From Pseudomonas sp. TCU-HL1 (GTDB lineage Bacteria > Pseudomonadota > Gammaproteobacteria > Pseudomonadales > Pseudomonadaceae): a stretch of 64,000 nucleotides of DNA. The notes under the pieces were generated by a model, which was not told where the DNA came from, did not search any database, and saw only the letters and a list, made by a program, of their open reading frames with translations. A program made the position numbers and the translations under genes. Each line of letters opens with the position of its first letter. Position 1 is the stretch's first letter. Location of the stretch: positions 1,736,001 to 1,800,000 of the forward strand of contig NZ_CP015992.1 in assembly GCF_001708505.1 (NCBI RefSeq), read 5' to 3'. Positions 63,039 to 64,000 of the stretch are shown here, piece by piece.

Positions 63039-63067
63039 ATCGCGAATGAATTCGCCCCCCCCCCCCC
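63039..63067. repeat. Single family A REP ending in a 13-C tract
   Basis: ATCGCGAATGAATTCG then 13 consecutive C at 63055-63067. Other family A copies have five C followed by ACA. Confidence 0.75.
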
Positions 63068-63081
63068 GGGGTGAGGGTCTA

Positions 63082-64000
63082 CTAACGCCTGCTCACTTGC
63101 ACCGCCGGCGCCAGGTCCTGGCATTGGGTGTTCAGGCCCGGTGCGAGGTAGGGCTGGAGGATGGGGGCCATGCCTTTGAGGACTTGCACGGGCAGGGCGG
63201 AGGTGAAGCTGAATTTGTCGGCCTGGCTGCCTTCGACGAAGGCGGTGAGGGTGCCGAAGTGGCGCGGGCCCAGATAGAAAACGAAGGTGGCGGTTCGGTT
63301 CATCGCCTTGGAGCTCTTCACGGCGCCGTAGCGGGTTACGGTCTGGATTCGGTTGTCGCCGGTGCCGGTCTTGCCGCCCAGCACCAGGGGCTGGCCGTCG
63401 GGCAGGGTGAAGCTGCCTTGCAGGCGCCGTGCGGTGCCGCCTTCCACGACTTTCGAGAGCGAGTCACGCAGGGTGGCGGCCACTTCCGAGGTCATTACCC
63501 GCTTGCCTTCGCTCATCGGGTGCCCCACCAGGGTCTCATAGGGCGTTTCGGCGGCGAAGTGCAGTTGGTCGATGCGCAGGGTGGATTGGCGGACGCCATC
63601 GTTGAGGATGATGCCCATGAGTTCGGCCAGGGCCGCCGGGCGATCCCCGGAGCTGCCCAGCGCGGTGGCGAGAGACGGCACCAGGTGGTCGAAGGGGTAG
63701 CCCAGGGACTTCCAGTGCTCGTGGATGTCGAGGAAGGCCTCCACCTCCAGCATGATGCGGATGCGCTTGTCGCGAGCGTATTTGCGCTTGGATTTGAACA
63801 GCCAGCCGTAGACCTCGCGTCGCTCGTCGCTGCTGGCTTCCACCGCTTCGCGGTAGCTGGCGTTGGGGTTCTGTTGCAGGTAGCCGAGCAACCAGAGTTC
63901 CAGCGGGTGAACGCGAGCCACGTAGCCCTGGTCGTTGAGGTCGAAAGCGCCCGGCCCGTAGCGGGTGTAAAGGTCTTCGATACGTTTGTCGGTGAGCGGC
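63082..64000 (-). CDS. Penicillin-binding protein, C-terminal transpeptidase part
   Basis: The frame stays open to the window edge, so the protein is partial at its N-terminus. The KTG box is in GGKTGTGDN, with the transpeptidase flanks ALAELMGIILNDG and FVEGSQADKF. The serine SxxK and SxN motifs lie outside or cannot be assigned here. Probably a bifunctional class A-type PBP. Confidence 0.8.
   Translation of the reverse strand, partial: PLTDKRIEDLYTRYGPGAFDLNDQGYVARVHPLELWLLGYLQQNPNASYREAVEASSDERREVYGWLFKSKRKYARDKRIRIMLEVEAFLDIHEHWKSLGYPFDHLVPSLATALGSSGDRPAALAELMGIILNDGVRQSTLRIDQLHFAAETPYETLVGHPMSEGKRVMTSEVAATLRDSLSKVVEGGTARRLQGSFTLPDGQPLVLGGKTGTGDNRIQTVTRYGAVKSSKAMNRTATFVFYLGPRHFGTLTAFVEGSQADKFSFTSALPVQVLKGMAPILQPYLAPGLNTQCQDLAPAVQVSRR

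Overview
The window is about 64 kb of a GC-rich chromosome from a Pseudomonas-type gammaproteobacterium. The basis is gene order and family content: metG-apbC-dcd, nadE-pncB, a long run running from quiP through ychJ, an OmpA lipoprotein, dinG, pdxH and a SlyB-like lipoprotein to the Mrp/Sha antiporter, cra-fruBKA, and phhR next to phhABC. All of these are familiar from P. aeruginosa and relatives. The dispersed repeats have the look of Pseudomonas REP/REPIN elements. I see no tRNA, rRNA, CRISPR array, insertion sequence, prophage or integrase. This is core genome with many small repeat insertions and a few gene relics.

Left part (1-13 kb). An unusual Rnf electron-transport operon reads leftwards: rnfA, rnfB, rnfD, rnfG, then rnfE cut by the window edge. 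It has no rnfC. Its RnfA and RnfE lack the cysteines that hold the membrane [2Fe-2S] cluster, and its RnfB lacks a membrane anchor and carries a four-repeat helical tail like the one normally found on RnfC. Then come metG, divergent apbC and dcd, the NAD salvage pair pncB-nadE, and the AHL acylase quiP.

Middle (13-44 kb). Small zinc-motif (SEC-C) proteins, lipoproteins and OmpA-like proteins surround dinG, an agarase-like glycoside hydrolase, an EstB-like serine hydrolase and pdxH. A 43-codon mini-OmpA lipoprotein relic lies downstream of ompA, with its ribosome-binding site inside a strong hairpin. The six-gene Mrp (Sha) Na+/H+ antiporter operon follows. After it come an EamA transporter, a type I GAPDH/E4PDH-like enzyme, a lipoprotein, a DUF488 protein, an SDR/LysR pair, and a LysR-controlled four-gene aromatic-acid-type efflux operon (NodT, FUSC, DUF1656, HlyD). 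The FUSC gene carries a 66-bp in-frame REPIN.

Right part (44-64 kb). LuxR regulator, nitrilase-family amidase and APC permease form a probable catabolic set. The fructose PTS (fruB-fruK-fruA) faces cra across a clear Cra operator. arfB is followed by the phenylalanine hydroxylase operon phhA-phhB-phhC with its divergent activator phhR. The spermidine exporter pair mdtJI, a LysR/azoR pair, an SMR exporter and the C-terminal part of a penicillin-binding protein complete the window.

At least four palindromic repeat families are scattered between and inside genes, including two cases of one REPIN nested in another. Names rest on motifs and remembered family features; no database search was run.
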